Part shown: piece after piece, positions 44,426 to 55,600 of the stretch | Position numbering within the stretch: position 1 is the stretch's first letter | Layout of the letters: every line of letters begins with the position of its first letter | Source of the DNA: Balaenoptera acutorostrata | Taxonomy: Eukaryota; Chordata; Mammalia; Artiodactyla; Balaenopteridae | Assembly (NCBI RefSeq): GCF_949987535.1 | Contig: NC_080075.1 | Coordinates: forward strand, 37,942,269-38,006,268 | DNA length: 64,000 nucleotides | Reading direction: 5' to 3' | Made by a program: the position numbers and the translations under genes | The notes under the pieces: generated by a model | Seen by the model: only the letters and a program-made list of their open reading frames with translations | Told to the model about the DNA's origin: nothing | The model's database searches: none

Positions 44426-46739
44426 ACCGCCTCTTTGGTTTATAAATACCTGGTGGGGAAGGATAAACCCCAAACAGCTGGTATAACTAATGTCTGCAAC
44501 ACCCAGAGTGGTGAGAGAAATCTTCAAAGAAGAGATAGCCTGATGCAGATATACAAGAAGGGAAAGGACAGACAAGAGGCTTGGGGTCACATACAGGAGA
44601 AACGTTGGGAGCGACTGTGGGAACGGGGCTGACGGGGTGTATATAGGGAAGGGAAGGCTGAAGCAGCCTGAGCAGGGCTGTGGAAACCACACCGATGGCT
44701 GGTCCTTCAGACTAACAAATTCAGCACCAGAAAGAGGACAGGCCGTCAGGGAGAAGAGAGAAAGAAGAAACAAGTCCACAGTCACCAAACTTAGTTTTGT
44801 AAGTACATAGTAAGACCAGGAGAAATTTGTCCCATCCTCTGATTCCTCAGTCCTCAGGTACCTAGGACAAAGTTTCCATCCCCAGAGTAGCTTCCTGGGA
44901 ATATTCCCAGTCACCTCCCTCAAAATGGAGCGGATGTTCGCAGGTGTGTGCTCTTGGAAGGGAGGGACAGCCCTCTCACTGTAAATAAAGGGAATCAGTG
45001 GCAGACACGGGTGTTTGCTGTTAATGGGGGACCTCCCCACTGCCCCAGAACCTCTCTATCTGGGAAATAACCCATCCCCCTTGTCGTGCAGTTTTCAGTC
45101 TTATCCCGTTCCAGCCACATCTACACAGCCCAACAAGCATGGCTAGCTGCCCACAATCCATTCAAGGACCTCCCACTGAGCCAGCCAGGCACTCTGTCTG
45201 CCTTGGATGTGCAAAACCTCGTCAAGACACGCCAGAGTGTTCAAGCCCCCAGTGTAAGCCACAGAGCCTGCGTCCTCCACACCGCTGCCCATCACTAGGC
45301 TGCAATCTTCCAGGGGGACCCGAACCTCTGAGAAATGACATTACAAAACCAAAGAGAATCTGTCTCCCAAAAGTTCAAAATTATTACTGACCAGGAGAAA
45401 GGGTGTGCATTTAGCCAGATTCCAGTAAGATGTGTAGTTCTCCATTATTAAGAAGTCTGGCTTCAGGAGCACAATTTTAACTGTTTGGTTCTAAGCTTTT
45501 TAAATATATATATATATTAAATGTATATATATTTACATTTTTACACACATACATATATAGTAGAACACCATTTAAACTCTATGACAGCAACTACAAAATT
45601 GAAATTCTGTCTTTTAAAGGGTTTTATGTACTCCTCTAACTGAAAACAGCTTCACAATAAAAAGATCCAGTTTTACAAGTGGGCCCAACCAAAATAGTAA
45701 CTATGGCCTTAAGGGCTATTATCCCATTGCTGTATGAAGGATTTAAGGCACATAAATGTCCGTTAACACAGCTAAGCATAATAATCTGATTTATAAAGTA
45801 TCCCTTGCCAGGGCCCTTGTAGCACCCTACAATTACGCTGTCCCAATTAAAACATCCTACAAGCCTAATAGACTTGCCCTGAAAGACACTGCCCTATAAA
45901 AGCATGACCCACCCCACAAAAAAATCCTGATGGTGGGGGTTCTACGGCAAGGTTGTGGCCACAAAACGGGTTTTCAGATGGAAGGAGAGCGTTCTAAGTG
46001 TCTAATTCCCACGCTCAGTGTCTGCCAAAGTACACAGGAGTAAATGATAACCCCACAGCAAAGAAGCATTTAGGAGGAGGGTTGCCCGGGTGTCCATCCC
46101 AGGCTTTCTTAGTAAATTTGGATTCTGCTTGTTAAAATGGGTTCTAGGCATGGGGAATCCAACTGACATTTTCTATTGGAAAGCAGGAGGAACCCTTTTG
46201 TTCCAGAGGCCCTTTGGGGCACCGCTCTCCCTCTTGGCCCACCTCCAGCCCAAGTTACTCTGCACAGTTTGCAAGGTCTCAGTCATTCTTGTGTGTGTTG
46301 CAGGGGGTGGAGTGATCCTCAACTGTCTTATCTGCTATTAGACAATTTTATCATAGCAAAAAAGGAAATACACCTCTCCAAATCTACCCTCCATTCCTAG
46401 ATGGCCATGGACAATTGAAATTTCCAAAAGACCTAAGAATTTACTAAACTACATGTCTCCTAAGTCTTAGTGAAGTATGAACACTGTCTCTTGACTCTAC
46501 TGGGGGGAAAACATTCAGCAAAGGAGGAAAGAAGAAAAGATTTATTCACAGACAGGCAGAGACAGCCATACACTGCTGCGTTGCTCCGCACACCTCATTC
46601 CCATCAAAGCTAAGTTTCTATTAATGTTAACTTGAAATGCTAGTGAAGGTTCAGCCAGATAGGTACTCTTATACATCTTGTAGGAAAGTACATTGTTTGA
46701 GCCTTTCTAAAAATTCACAATCTCCCAATAGCTACCAAG
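44426..46739. other. Unassigned single-copy DNA
   Basis: A 237-codon minus frame (45040-44327) crosses into the MIR and shows no domain, so I do not call it. An AT-rich patch lies at 45500-45560 (tatata words). No gene recognised. Confidence 0.4.
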
Positions 46740-47010
46740 AGCTTTTGAAATGCCCGGATCCTTTGATCCACTTTTGGAAATATATTCGAAGGAAATCAGC
46801 AAAATTCAGTCAAAAAGCAAAGCACACTGATGCTCACAGCAGCACTGCCAAATCTAGAAAGAGATGGGAAATGATCCGATAGTTCAGCAATAAGGGAATA
46901 GCACATAAATTCTAGTTAATCCATAGACAGAGTATTATACATAATGCTTTTAAGAATGATGCTTGCTTCTATTGAAAAACACAAAATAAGTTTGAATAAA
47001 AGGAAACAAA
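46740..47010 (+). repeat. Ancient L1 3'-end fragment, sense
   Basis: The stretch with ggaaatatattcgaaggaaa, gctcacagcagcactgcca and a cagcaataagggaatagcac block matches the L1M region close to the 3' end. It precedes a more 5' ORF2 piece, so it is a separate fragment or a rearranged copy. Confidence 0.5.
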
Positions 47011-47055
47011 AACTATGTTCTTGGATAAGAAGTGTCAGTAAAGATGTCAATTCTC

Positions 47056-47358
47056 GGGGCTTCCCTGGTGGCGCAGTGGTTGAGAATCTGCCTGCCAATG
47101 CAGGGGACACGGGTTCGAGCCCTGGTCTGGGAAGATCCCACATGCTGTGGAGCAACTAGGCCCGTGAGCCACAATTACTGAGCCTGCGCGTCTGGAGCCT
47201 GTGCTCCGCAACAAGAGAGGCCGCGATAGTGAGAGGCCCGCGCGTCGCGATGAAGAGTGGCCCCCGCTTGCCTCAACTAGAGAAAGCCCTCGCACAGAAA
47301 TGAAGACCCAACACAGCCAAAAATAAATAAATAAATAAATAAAAATTTAAAAAAAGAA
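47056..47358 (+). mobile_element. CHR-2-type SINE, 15-bp TSD
   Basis: Sense copy with clean A box tggcgcagtgg (47069-47079) and B box ggttcgagcc (47112-47121). Body CpGs are well preserved and the tail is (AAAT)n. The duplication aagatgtcaattctc lies at 47041-47055 and 47359-47373 and belongs to the old L1 into which it inserted. Confidence 0.94.
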
Positions 47359-47404
47359 AAGATGTCAATTCTCTCCATCTTATTCTATAAATTAAATGTC
47401 ATCC

Positions 47405-48052
47405 TGAAACGAAGCAGGACCCTATGGTCTATGCCCCCATGTCCCCTGACTGCCTTTTGCCTGTGGAAAAACCTTAGCCAAAGAAATGAGAAATGAGAAA
47501 ATGCAGAAACAAAGGAAAACAGTCAAAAGAGACCAAATAATAATAGTTCAGTCATTAAGCACTGTCAAAGACCTTTAGTTCCTTCTCAAGGGCTATAGAT
47601 AATATTCTGAGCCATAACCTGTGAGCTGTCTTATAGATACTGAAAGCCCCACCAGGTGGAAGAAGTTAACTACATGATGACCAGGCGGTAGCCATGACAT
47701 AAGCTGCCACAATTCCGAGAACTGGCCTCAAAGAAATGGAAACAAACTGACCCTGGAACTGAAGACTAACTGAACTAAAACAATCAAGGTGATGCCGGTC
47801 AGACCACCAATGACCAATTTCAAGATGACTGTCAGAGCTGCCTGTACTGTTTCTGCATGTAGCCCCCTCCCTCAACCCATGAAAGCTCTTGCCCACTGAT
47901 TGTAGGAGGGGGGAGTCGGCCTTTGGACAGGTGTCTGCCCTCCCCCACCACCAGTTGCCAGCATCCAAAATAAAGCAAACTTTCCTTTCCACCAACCTTG
48001 CCTCTTTATTGGCTTTTGAGCAGTGAGCAGCTGGACCCCACTTTTGGTTACA
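47405..48052 (+). mobile_element. Class I ERV (ERV1) solo LTR with 4-bp TSD
   Basis: A 648-bp LTR starting TG (tgaaacgaagcaggacccta) and ending CA (cttttggttaca). It is flanked by the 4-bp duplication atcc (47401-47404 and 48053-48056), the size usual for gammaretrovirus-like ERV1. A polyadenylation signal aataaa is at 47969-47974, followed by a U5-like ctctttattggcttttgagc. Only one LTR remains, with no gag, pol or env, which fits LTR-LTR recombination. It splits an old L1. A frame of 109 codons on the minus strand is not a gene. Confidence 0.88.
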
Positions 48053-48710
48053 ATCCTAATCCAAGTCACAAAAAAGGATGTTGTTTGTCCATTGTGTTGG
48101 GAGGGTAGAAATTTGACAAAACGATTCCATGTTCATCTGGAAAAATAATCCATGTGAAAAGAGCAAAGAAATATTATTTTTAAAGGAATAGTAGTCAAGG
48201 TACCCTAGACCTCCTCATTATGAAAATATTGTTAATATTTGAAACCAGAAAGCTCACGTGTAGCTGGTGAGAATGTAATACATAAACATTTTTGTAGGGG
48301 AATTTTTCCTTATCCTTCAATATTTTAAATGTGAACCCTCCCCCTAGTCCAGAATTTTCACTCTAGGAATTAATCCTACATAAACACTCACAGTTGTGCA
48401 AACAAATATATGTGTAAAGATGTTCAATGTTGTGCTGTTTATAATAGCAAAAAAATGGAAACCATCAAATACCCACCAATAAGAGTTTGGTTAAGAATGA
48501 GATTTCCATAGAATGGAATACCTTGTAGCAGTTTAAAAGAATGGGATGGTTTTGAATGCAGTAACATAAAAGATTCCATGATATAATAAGTGCAAAAGTC
48601 ATGTTGAAAAACTGTAAAAATAATATGAACCGTATTTTATAAGTCAACGAATATAAAATTAATGTCTGGAAGGAAACATAAGAAATTGTTTTAAAAAAGG
48701 GGGAGGGGGA

Positions 48711-49042
48711 TCTTCCCTGGTGGTGCAGTGGTTAAGAATCTGCCTGCCAATGCAGGGGACACGGGCTCTAACCCTGGTCCGGGAAGATCCCACATGCCGC
48801 GGAGCAACTAAGCCCATGCGCCACAACTACTAAGCCCATGCGCCACAACTACTGAGCCTGTGTGCCACAATTACTGAAGCCCGCACACCCTAGAGCCCGT
48901 ACTCCGCAACAAGAGAAGCCACCACAATAAGAAGCCCACGCACCGCATCGAAGAGTTGCCCCCACTCACCACAACTAGAGAAAGCCCACACGCAGCAACA
49001 AAGATCCAATGCAGCCATAAATAAATAAATAAATAAATAATT
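48711..49042 (+). mobile_element. Older CHR-type SINE with 22-bp internal repeats
   Basis: Sense SINE, more diverged than the others (B box reads ggctctaacc). The body carries three 22-bp units: taagcccatgcgccacaact-type units at 48809-48830 and 48831-48852, identical, and a diverged third at 48853-48874. Other copies here have one such unit. The tail is (AAAT)n. An imperfect duplication of a ttttaaaa-GGGGG-AGGGG type lies at 48689-48710 and 49043-49062. Confidence 0.87.
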
Positions 49043-49659
49043 TTTTAAAAGGGGGGAGGGGACCACAGGAAGTGAGGGAATGAGGTAGATGAGGGGAGGA
49101 AGCTTGTTTACTTTTTGTTCCATATCTTTGTGTGTCTTTCAAGGTCTTTTTGACAATGAATGGGCATTACTGTTTAAGTCACAAACTAATAGATGGTTGA
49201 AGTTTTAAAACTTAAAATTTAAGCATTTTATTGTTTATGAAGACTCATTTAAAGATTCAGAGATGTACTTATAATGCAGCATAAAAGGAAAAACGAGATT
49301 ACATAATTATATAGAGTGTGCTCTCACCTATTTTAGAAGTTATATCTAAATATGCACCTAGGAAAAAATGCTGGCGGGAAACACCAAATGGTAATGGCAA
49401 TTATCTCTAGTTATAATATTAAAACCTATTTTTACTTGATTCTTTCACTTTTTTATTTTTCAAATTTTCCAAAATTCATGTTGTATATATAACAAGAAAA
49501 AAATGTAATGATCAACTCCGAATTTGCTAAGCAAATAATTACATATCCTATTCTAGACCAGGAATCAAGAGGAGAAAAAACATAGGACATAATCCCTCCC
49601 TTCAAACAATTTATAGTTTCACAGATCAATGTGTACATATAGTTAAAAATCATTAGTCT

Positions 49660-49920
49660 TTACATGTAAAGTAATTACATGTAATGTACAGCATGGTGAT
49701 AGTTAATAATACTGGATTGCATATTTGAAAGTTGCTAAGAGAGTATACCTTAAAAGTTCTCATCACAAGAAAAAAAATTTTTTGTAACTGTATGGAGATG
49801 GATGTTAACTAGACTTATCATGGTGATGATTTTGCAATACATACAAATATCAGATCATTATGTTATACACATGAAACTAATATAATGTTATATGTCAATT
49901 ATAGCTCAATAAAAAAATAA
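49660..49920 (+). repeat. L1 3' UTR fragment, sense
   Basis: Matches the familiar L1 3' UTR wording: gttaataatactggattgca, gctaagagagtataccttaa, a gatggatgttaactagactt block, then attatagctcaataaaaaaa with the end of the element. Confidence 0.7.
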
Positions 49921-50822
49921 TAAATGAAATAAACCATTAGAGATCAGGATAGAATAACAAAGAGCCAAGTGCTAAACTGAATCTTACCAAATGTCAAAAT
50001 GTATGGAAGAGACGTTTTGAACAACGGAAAAACAGAAAGGGAAGATGCAATGCTAGTCCCAATTATTAGCATCTTCCTAACCACACAACCAGGAGAACAG
50101 CCTTGGGAAATAATATGAGAGTTCTCTTCCACAGACAGAGTCAGAACTATACACATGCTTGATTCTGGGCTTTGTGAGGTCTACTTCTTCAAATTAATGC
50201 CTTCTCCATGCACTGACACCTGAAGTTTTACTGGTAAATATTTATCTCCTTATTTCATATTCTCTATCCCTCCTGAAAAGCAAATGGACCGAGGAGTGCC
50301 AATACTGTGCACTGGAGAGCACCCTTCCAGCCTCCCTGTGCCAATGACAGACATCACCAATCAATCTCAGCACTTTCCTCCTTGTGAGATCATCTCAGAA
50401 TTCTCAGCACAACACTCCAAGCAGCTACCAACAATTGAACAAAGTTGGGATGTGAATGGAAAGCTATTTGCCATTCCTCATTAAAGTGATAGTAATAGAC
50501 TTGCATTTGAATAAGTGTTGAAAATTTTACAGAGCTCTGTCACATCCATTATCTTATTCAAGCAGGTACTATTTTCTTTTCCTTTATGCCAAAATGGAGG
50601 ATTTAAGAGTTTCTGCAAACCATCCATGGATACATCACTATTAAGAAGCAGGTCCCAGATTCTAATGTGGAAGCCAGTTCTTGTTCCAAGCCCACTGCTC
50701 TCTCCAAAAGCATTCCTCTCTTACACAGCAACATAAAAGAGCTGACCTTCTCCTCTTCTGAAGTCAGGGAGGGGAGAGTTTGAGGATCCTGGGAAGCACT
50801 GAGGATAGGAAAGGGCATCACT
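49921..50822. other. Unassigned DNA
   Basis: No gene recognised. 50510-50590 is faintly MIR-like in antisense (catccattatcttattcaag). Nothing else stands out. Confidence 0.4.
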
Positions 50823-50835
50823 AAAAAGAAGTAGG

Positions 50836-51130
50836 GGGCTTCCCTGGTGGTGCAGTGGTTGAGAATCTGCCTGCCAATGCAGGGGACACGGGTTCGAGCC
50901 CTGGTCTGGGAGGATCCCACATGCCGCGGAGCAACTAGGCCCGTGAGCCACAATTGCTGAGCCTGCGCGTCTGGAGCCTGTGCTCCGCAACAAGAGAGGC
51001 CGCGATAGTGAGAGGCCCGCGCACCGCGATGAAGAGTGGCCCCCGCTTTCCGCAACTAGAGAGAAAGCCCTCACACAGAAACGAAGACCCAACACAGCCA
51101 AAAATAAATAAATTAGTTAATTAATTAAAA
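50836..51130 (+). mobile_element. CHR-2-type SINE, 13-bp TSD
   Basis: Sense copy with A box tggtgcagtgg (50848-50858), B box ggttcgagcc (50891-50900) and a CpG-rich body. The tail mixes AAAT and AATT words before an A run. The duplication aaaaagaagtagg lies at 50823-50835 and 51131-51143. Among the best preserved copies in the window. Confidence 0.94.
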
Positions 51131-51143
51131 AAAAAGAAGTAGG

Positions 51144-52312
51144 ATATCAGAGCCCAGAGGCTGTGGATATAAGGCACACCAAAATTTTGCCAAAAGCCAG
51201 CACTGGGAAACCAGTAAATACACTCAAGTTCCCAACTACAACTGGTATCTAACTAGAATTCCATCAAGAATCCCATTAAGGGCAAGAACAGCCACCACCA
51301 CACAAAAGCCCGACAGGGATGGAACTGCACAGGTGAGTCCCTGGGCCTCAGGGTGCCAAAAAGATGTGGGCTGTTCTCCCTCGTGCGTGCTGGAGCCCAT
51401 GCGGCCCTTTTCTGCTCTCCAGGCCCTGAAGGAGCAGGGCCAGCCGAACACGTACTCCCCAAGGTCTTCCCAAGTTCTAAACACTCGGTGGAAAAATTAC
51501 AATCAACAACCATTTGTCCTTTGGTGCTTCAAACTGGGCTCTCAGATCTGCCAGAGCAGCTCCATGGACTGAAGTTCCACTGATTTGGCTCCATCTGGGG
51601 GCACGTTAAGGTTAACTTCCAAAAGCAAGGGCTTCCCTTCTCAGTGACAGAGAGAGAAACAGAGAGAGTGTATTTTCCAGGGACACCCATCAACTCTCCC
51701 TCCAATCCAATCCAATCCAATATTGAACATGCAACAGTCCTAAAAGTGTTTTAAAACACCAGAATTAGGTAGCGTGTTGAATCTGCGGTTAACGTACAAA
51801 TTCTTGACTTTAAAAGGCGAGATTTTCACAACAAACACATGTTGCTATAGAGACGGCATAAGCCTATGTAAACTTCAGGCATTCGTATTCATAGAAACTC
51901 CTGAAGCAAGACCAAATGTTGGCCCTAACATTCCTGTTCTTGCCAACTTCCAAATAGTGCACAAATTATGCCCAAAATAAATGGGTGTGACTAATACGAG
52001 CTTAGAACATTTTTTTAAAATTTTACCTTGAGGGCAACATTTGTTGATATAGGAGCTGGGTGTGTAAGGCATACTTTCCCCCTCCATAAATCTATCTGCT
52101 TTATTTACACTTCCTAAAAGACCCGCATGCACATTTTTTCCATGAATTGTACAACTGCTAGTAATCACGTATCATTTCAATCTGTGCCCCAGTTCTATTT
52201 TAACGCTGTGTCTCTTCCTTTTTGTTTGTGATCCATTAAGTACATACTAGAGGCAAAGCAGTCAAGACTTAACTCTTCTGGTCCCAATTACACACTCCAG
52301 GGCTGCAGAACT
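51144..52312. other. Unassigned DNA with a short (CCAAT)n run
   Basis: No exon recognised. A 5-bp tandem run of ccaat lies near 51700-51721. Frames of up to 97 codons have no family resemblance. Confidence 0.4.
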
Positions 52313-52319
52313 GTCAACC

Positions 52320-52326
<7 letters not shown>

Positions 52327-52361
<35 letters not shown>

Positions 52362-52678
52362 GAGGATCTTGAATCAGATGCGTATGTTTGATTGATTGAT
52401 TGATTGATTGATTTTGGCTGTGTTGGGTCTTCGTTTCTGTGCGAGGGCTTTCTCCAGTTGTGGCAAGCGGGGGCCACTCTTCATCGCGATGCGCGGGCCT
52501 CTCACCGTCGCGGCCTCTCTCGTTGCGGAGCACAGGCTCCAGACGCGCAGGCTCAGCAGTTGTGGCTCACGGGCCCAGCCGCTCTGCGGCATGTGGGATC
52601 TTCCCAGGCCAGGGCTCGAACCCGTGTCCCCTGCATTAGCAGGCAGATTCTCAACCACTGCGCCACCTGGGAAGCCCC
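52327..52678 (-). mobile_element. CHR-2-type SINE, antisense, with long T-run and GATT tail
   Basis: Antisense SINE with duplication gtcaaccagctttt at 52313-52326 and 52679-52692. The plus strand shows 35 T residues (52323-52357). A spacer with a gattgatt-type run at 52389-52413 follows, then the body. The element-strand tail is therefore (AATC)n plus poly(A), unlike the AAAT tails of its relatives. The body is well preserved. Confidence 0.93.
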
Positions 52679-52692
52679 GTCAACCAGCTTTT

Positions 52693-55600
52693 GCAGAGGT
52701 GACACCACCAAGGTCTGTGAGCCCAGGGTAAATCCTATTACAAGCTCAGGGATGTCAAATTGGTTTCTGCTACTGACCTTCTTTCCCATGACTCCGTCCC
52801 CAACCCTCCAGGCCCCAATCCCAAATCCCTCATTTCTCCCGCACCGGGGTCAACCTATGTGACAACTGGGCTCTGCCCTGAATCTACACTATCCTGTGCT
52901 GGAGACTCACTGCTAATTACTATAGTCACACTTCTTAATTCAACAAGCATCAGGCGGCTGCCTGCCATCTCCCCTGAGGGCTGGGTCACCAGCTATCTCA
53001 TGCAGGTCACTAAGTCGGCATTTATTTCTGATAGGAAATGGTGTTACAGGTAGCTGTTCCAACATGAATGGTAATCAACAATAATTAAAAGTGATACACC
53101 CATTCTGACTCATACGATAGTGTTAAAAAAAAAAAAAATCCAAGAAGGGTGATGGGTGGAGGAGAGAGAAAAAAACTGCTTAGCCAAGACAGATACGTTT
53201 TCCTTCTCAGCTTCAAATTTCTGGGAAAAAATGGATGCCTTTGTTTGCTTTAATTCACACAGAAACACATCCACATTGTGACCACAGTAAAAAAGTAGCA
53301 AATTTGAGTCTAAAATAAAATAAATTGAATTTAAAATAAAGGAAGGAAATGTCTACTCACAAAGGTTGAATCCCTTCATCTTGGCACCCAGACAGCAGCT
53401 CATCAAGAATCAGGCCACACAAAATCTCCCCTCTGCCCATGGAGGCCATCGTGACTGTGACGCCAACTTCCAATCTCAGAAACCAAGAAAATCAACTGCA
53501 ACCAACACTCTGGCTTCCAGAAGTGGTTTAACCTGAGCTACAGAAATTGACTGTTGCCCACCCAGGTTCTCAGCCCTAATCTGGAATCCTCCTCTCTAGA
53601 CCACTGGCAGTCCCAGCAGACACCACAAATCACCAAGACTTGCTAGGTAAACAGATACTGCAAGCACCCTCCCCCAGCCACCTCCAGGCTCCAGGCATAG
53701 ATCATGTGCCCCCCAGATCAAGACTCAGTGGAGCTTTATTTTAACCATGATCAGGATTATCCATAATATTCACCCTTCTCACCACCACCACCATCCCCCC
53801 CTCTGCGGCCCTGGTCTTAAATCAGGTTCCCAGCATCAGACCTTGAGTCTGTGATTCACTTGCCAGTAATATATCAATGAAGTGCTTTCAGGAGGAATCA
53901 AGAAGGGAGTGGGAAAGCAGGTAAAAACAAGGGAAGAGCTGAGTATGGGTGTGATTCCAAGCCTCAGCCTCACCCTGATTGCACAGGGCGTTCTGGAGCA
54001 CACATTGTCTCACACTGAGTCAAGGAGCTGGCCCTTCTCACTCCCACACGGTCAGTCATTTGCTGCCAGCCACCTCAGGGCAGATGGGAACCCCCAGGCA
54101 TGTCTGGCTCTCATGCTGTGATCCAAGCAACCCTAGTGGCCTGAGGGCATCTTGTGGAGAAGGCCATTGTTGCCAGCCTGGAAGCAAAGTGAAGGGAGAC
54201 TGGGCTACGGGGTCTCAGAACTGGTAAAGGTTCTAGGCAGGCACCAGCAGTGTCTATTAGGCCGCCAGGGAAGTGAACACTGGTAGCATTTTAACGTGAA
54301 TTTCTTAAAACAATTCTTAATATGAAAAATCTTAGAGAACCAGGTATGAATTGGTGGAGAGAAAAACAATCCCATCCCTGATTGCACCTACTATACAGGA
54401 AAACACCAAAATGTGAAGTCTACTTATCTGATGTCACACCTGGACCAGGAAGTAAGAACGTGGGACCTGGACACCCTGTGTATTAAAATGCTATGCTTCG
54501 AAGCAGCTATGGAAACTTAAAGTGCCATTCTATCCCCCTTCCTGTAGGACCACCATCCAAGCATGATTATCCAGCTCTCCCAGCGCGACAAAATTTTAAG
54601 GTGCTTCCTCCCGTGCCCAAGAAAGTAATGGGTTTTAGAATGCTTACTATGTTTGGTATAAAGTTTGGAATTGAAAAGTGTATAAAAGGAGTGGGGCGTA
54701 TCATTTGTCCTAAAGAAATGAACTGTTTCAAGAAGAATATAACACATACAGTGAAATTCTTTAGACATACATAATAAACGGTAAGACAAAAATAAATTCA
54801 CAAGTGCCGATTACATGGAATTTCAGGTCATCAAGAGCCTACTCACGTGATGGGTATAAACAGGGTTCTGGGTGTTTGGGATGTAATGAGAAGACAGGTC
54901 TAAAAGTATAGGAGGAGGTGGGATTTGAGCAGAGCCCTGGTGGGGATGGGGGTGAGTTGAATTTGGATGGAGGAAGGGTTTTTCACTCAGCGGGAAGAAC
55001 GAGAGAAAAGAAGCCATATTCTGGGCATGCTCAGACGAGACCTTGAGGGTTCTAGAGGACAGAAGACAGTTTCTCCTATACCCCACACACAAAAATAGCC
55101 ATGCTTCCTGGCCTGCCCACACCCCAAGCAGCTGCGAGGGGAGGCCCTTCACCTTCGGGGCTGCTCTCAAGGAACAGTGGGGCTCAATGTGCTCACCTCA
55201 GTAAGGGCAGAGGATGGCATCTCAGCCCACAGCTTCTCCCTGTGCTGCCCAACCCGGCCCCAGGAACTCCGGCCAATACATGGCCTCTCACCAAAACCCC
55301 AGCCTTTCCCAGGAAAAGGGTGAAAACAGCCAGTGATGAGGGAAAGGCAGCAGGGCTTTCCCACTCCCACCTGAAAAGAGTACTAGTGGAAACAGCTCCT
55401 TGTATAAGACAACAAGTCACCACCATAAATACCCACCGACCACATCTCTCCCACTTCGTGATTTATTTTCCAGCAAATGGCCTCAGATTTAAAGAACTCT
55501 GACCAACAGTCAGAATCCTCATCAGACCCAGGACCTGATTGCCTCGAACACTCCCCCCCAGGCCACCACCCTCTCCCAGTCGACCTGTGAGCAGAATACA

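Larger units (their letters stand above)
47011..49480 (+). repeat. Ancient L1 (L1M) ORF2-to-3' end, sense, with three insertions
   Basis: L1 order is continuous once the insertions are removed: gatgtcaattctctccatct (47361) to the LTR, then gaaatttgacaaaacgattc (48108), ctaggaattaatcctacata (48362) and ggtaagaatgag-type sequence, then the 3' UTR end after 49062. It hosts a CHR SINE, a solo ERV1 LTR and a second SINE. No coding capacity left. Confidence 0.7.

Noticed and set aside
44327..45040. 237-codon minus-strand open frame
   Set aside because: It runs into an antisense MIR, has no recognisable domain and no gene context. Probably chance in a low-stop region.
48809..48874. CRISPR-like repeat array
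   Set aside because: The three 22-bp units are directly adjacent without spacers and lie inside a SINE in a mammalian genome.
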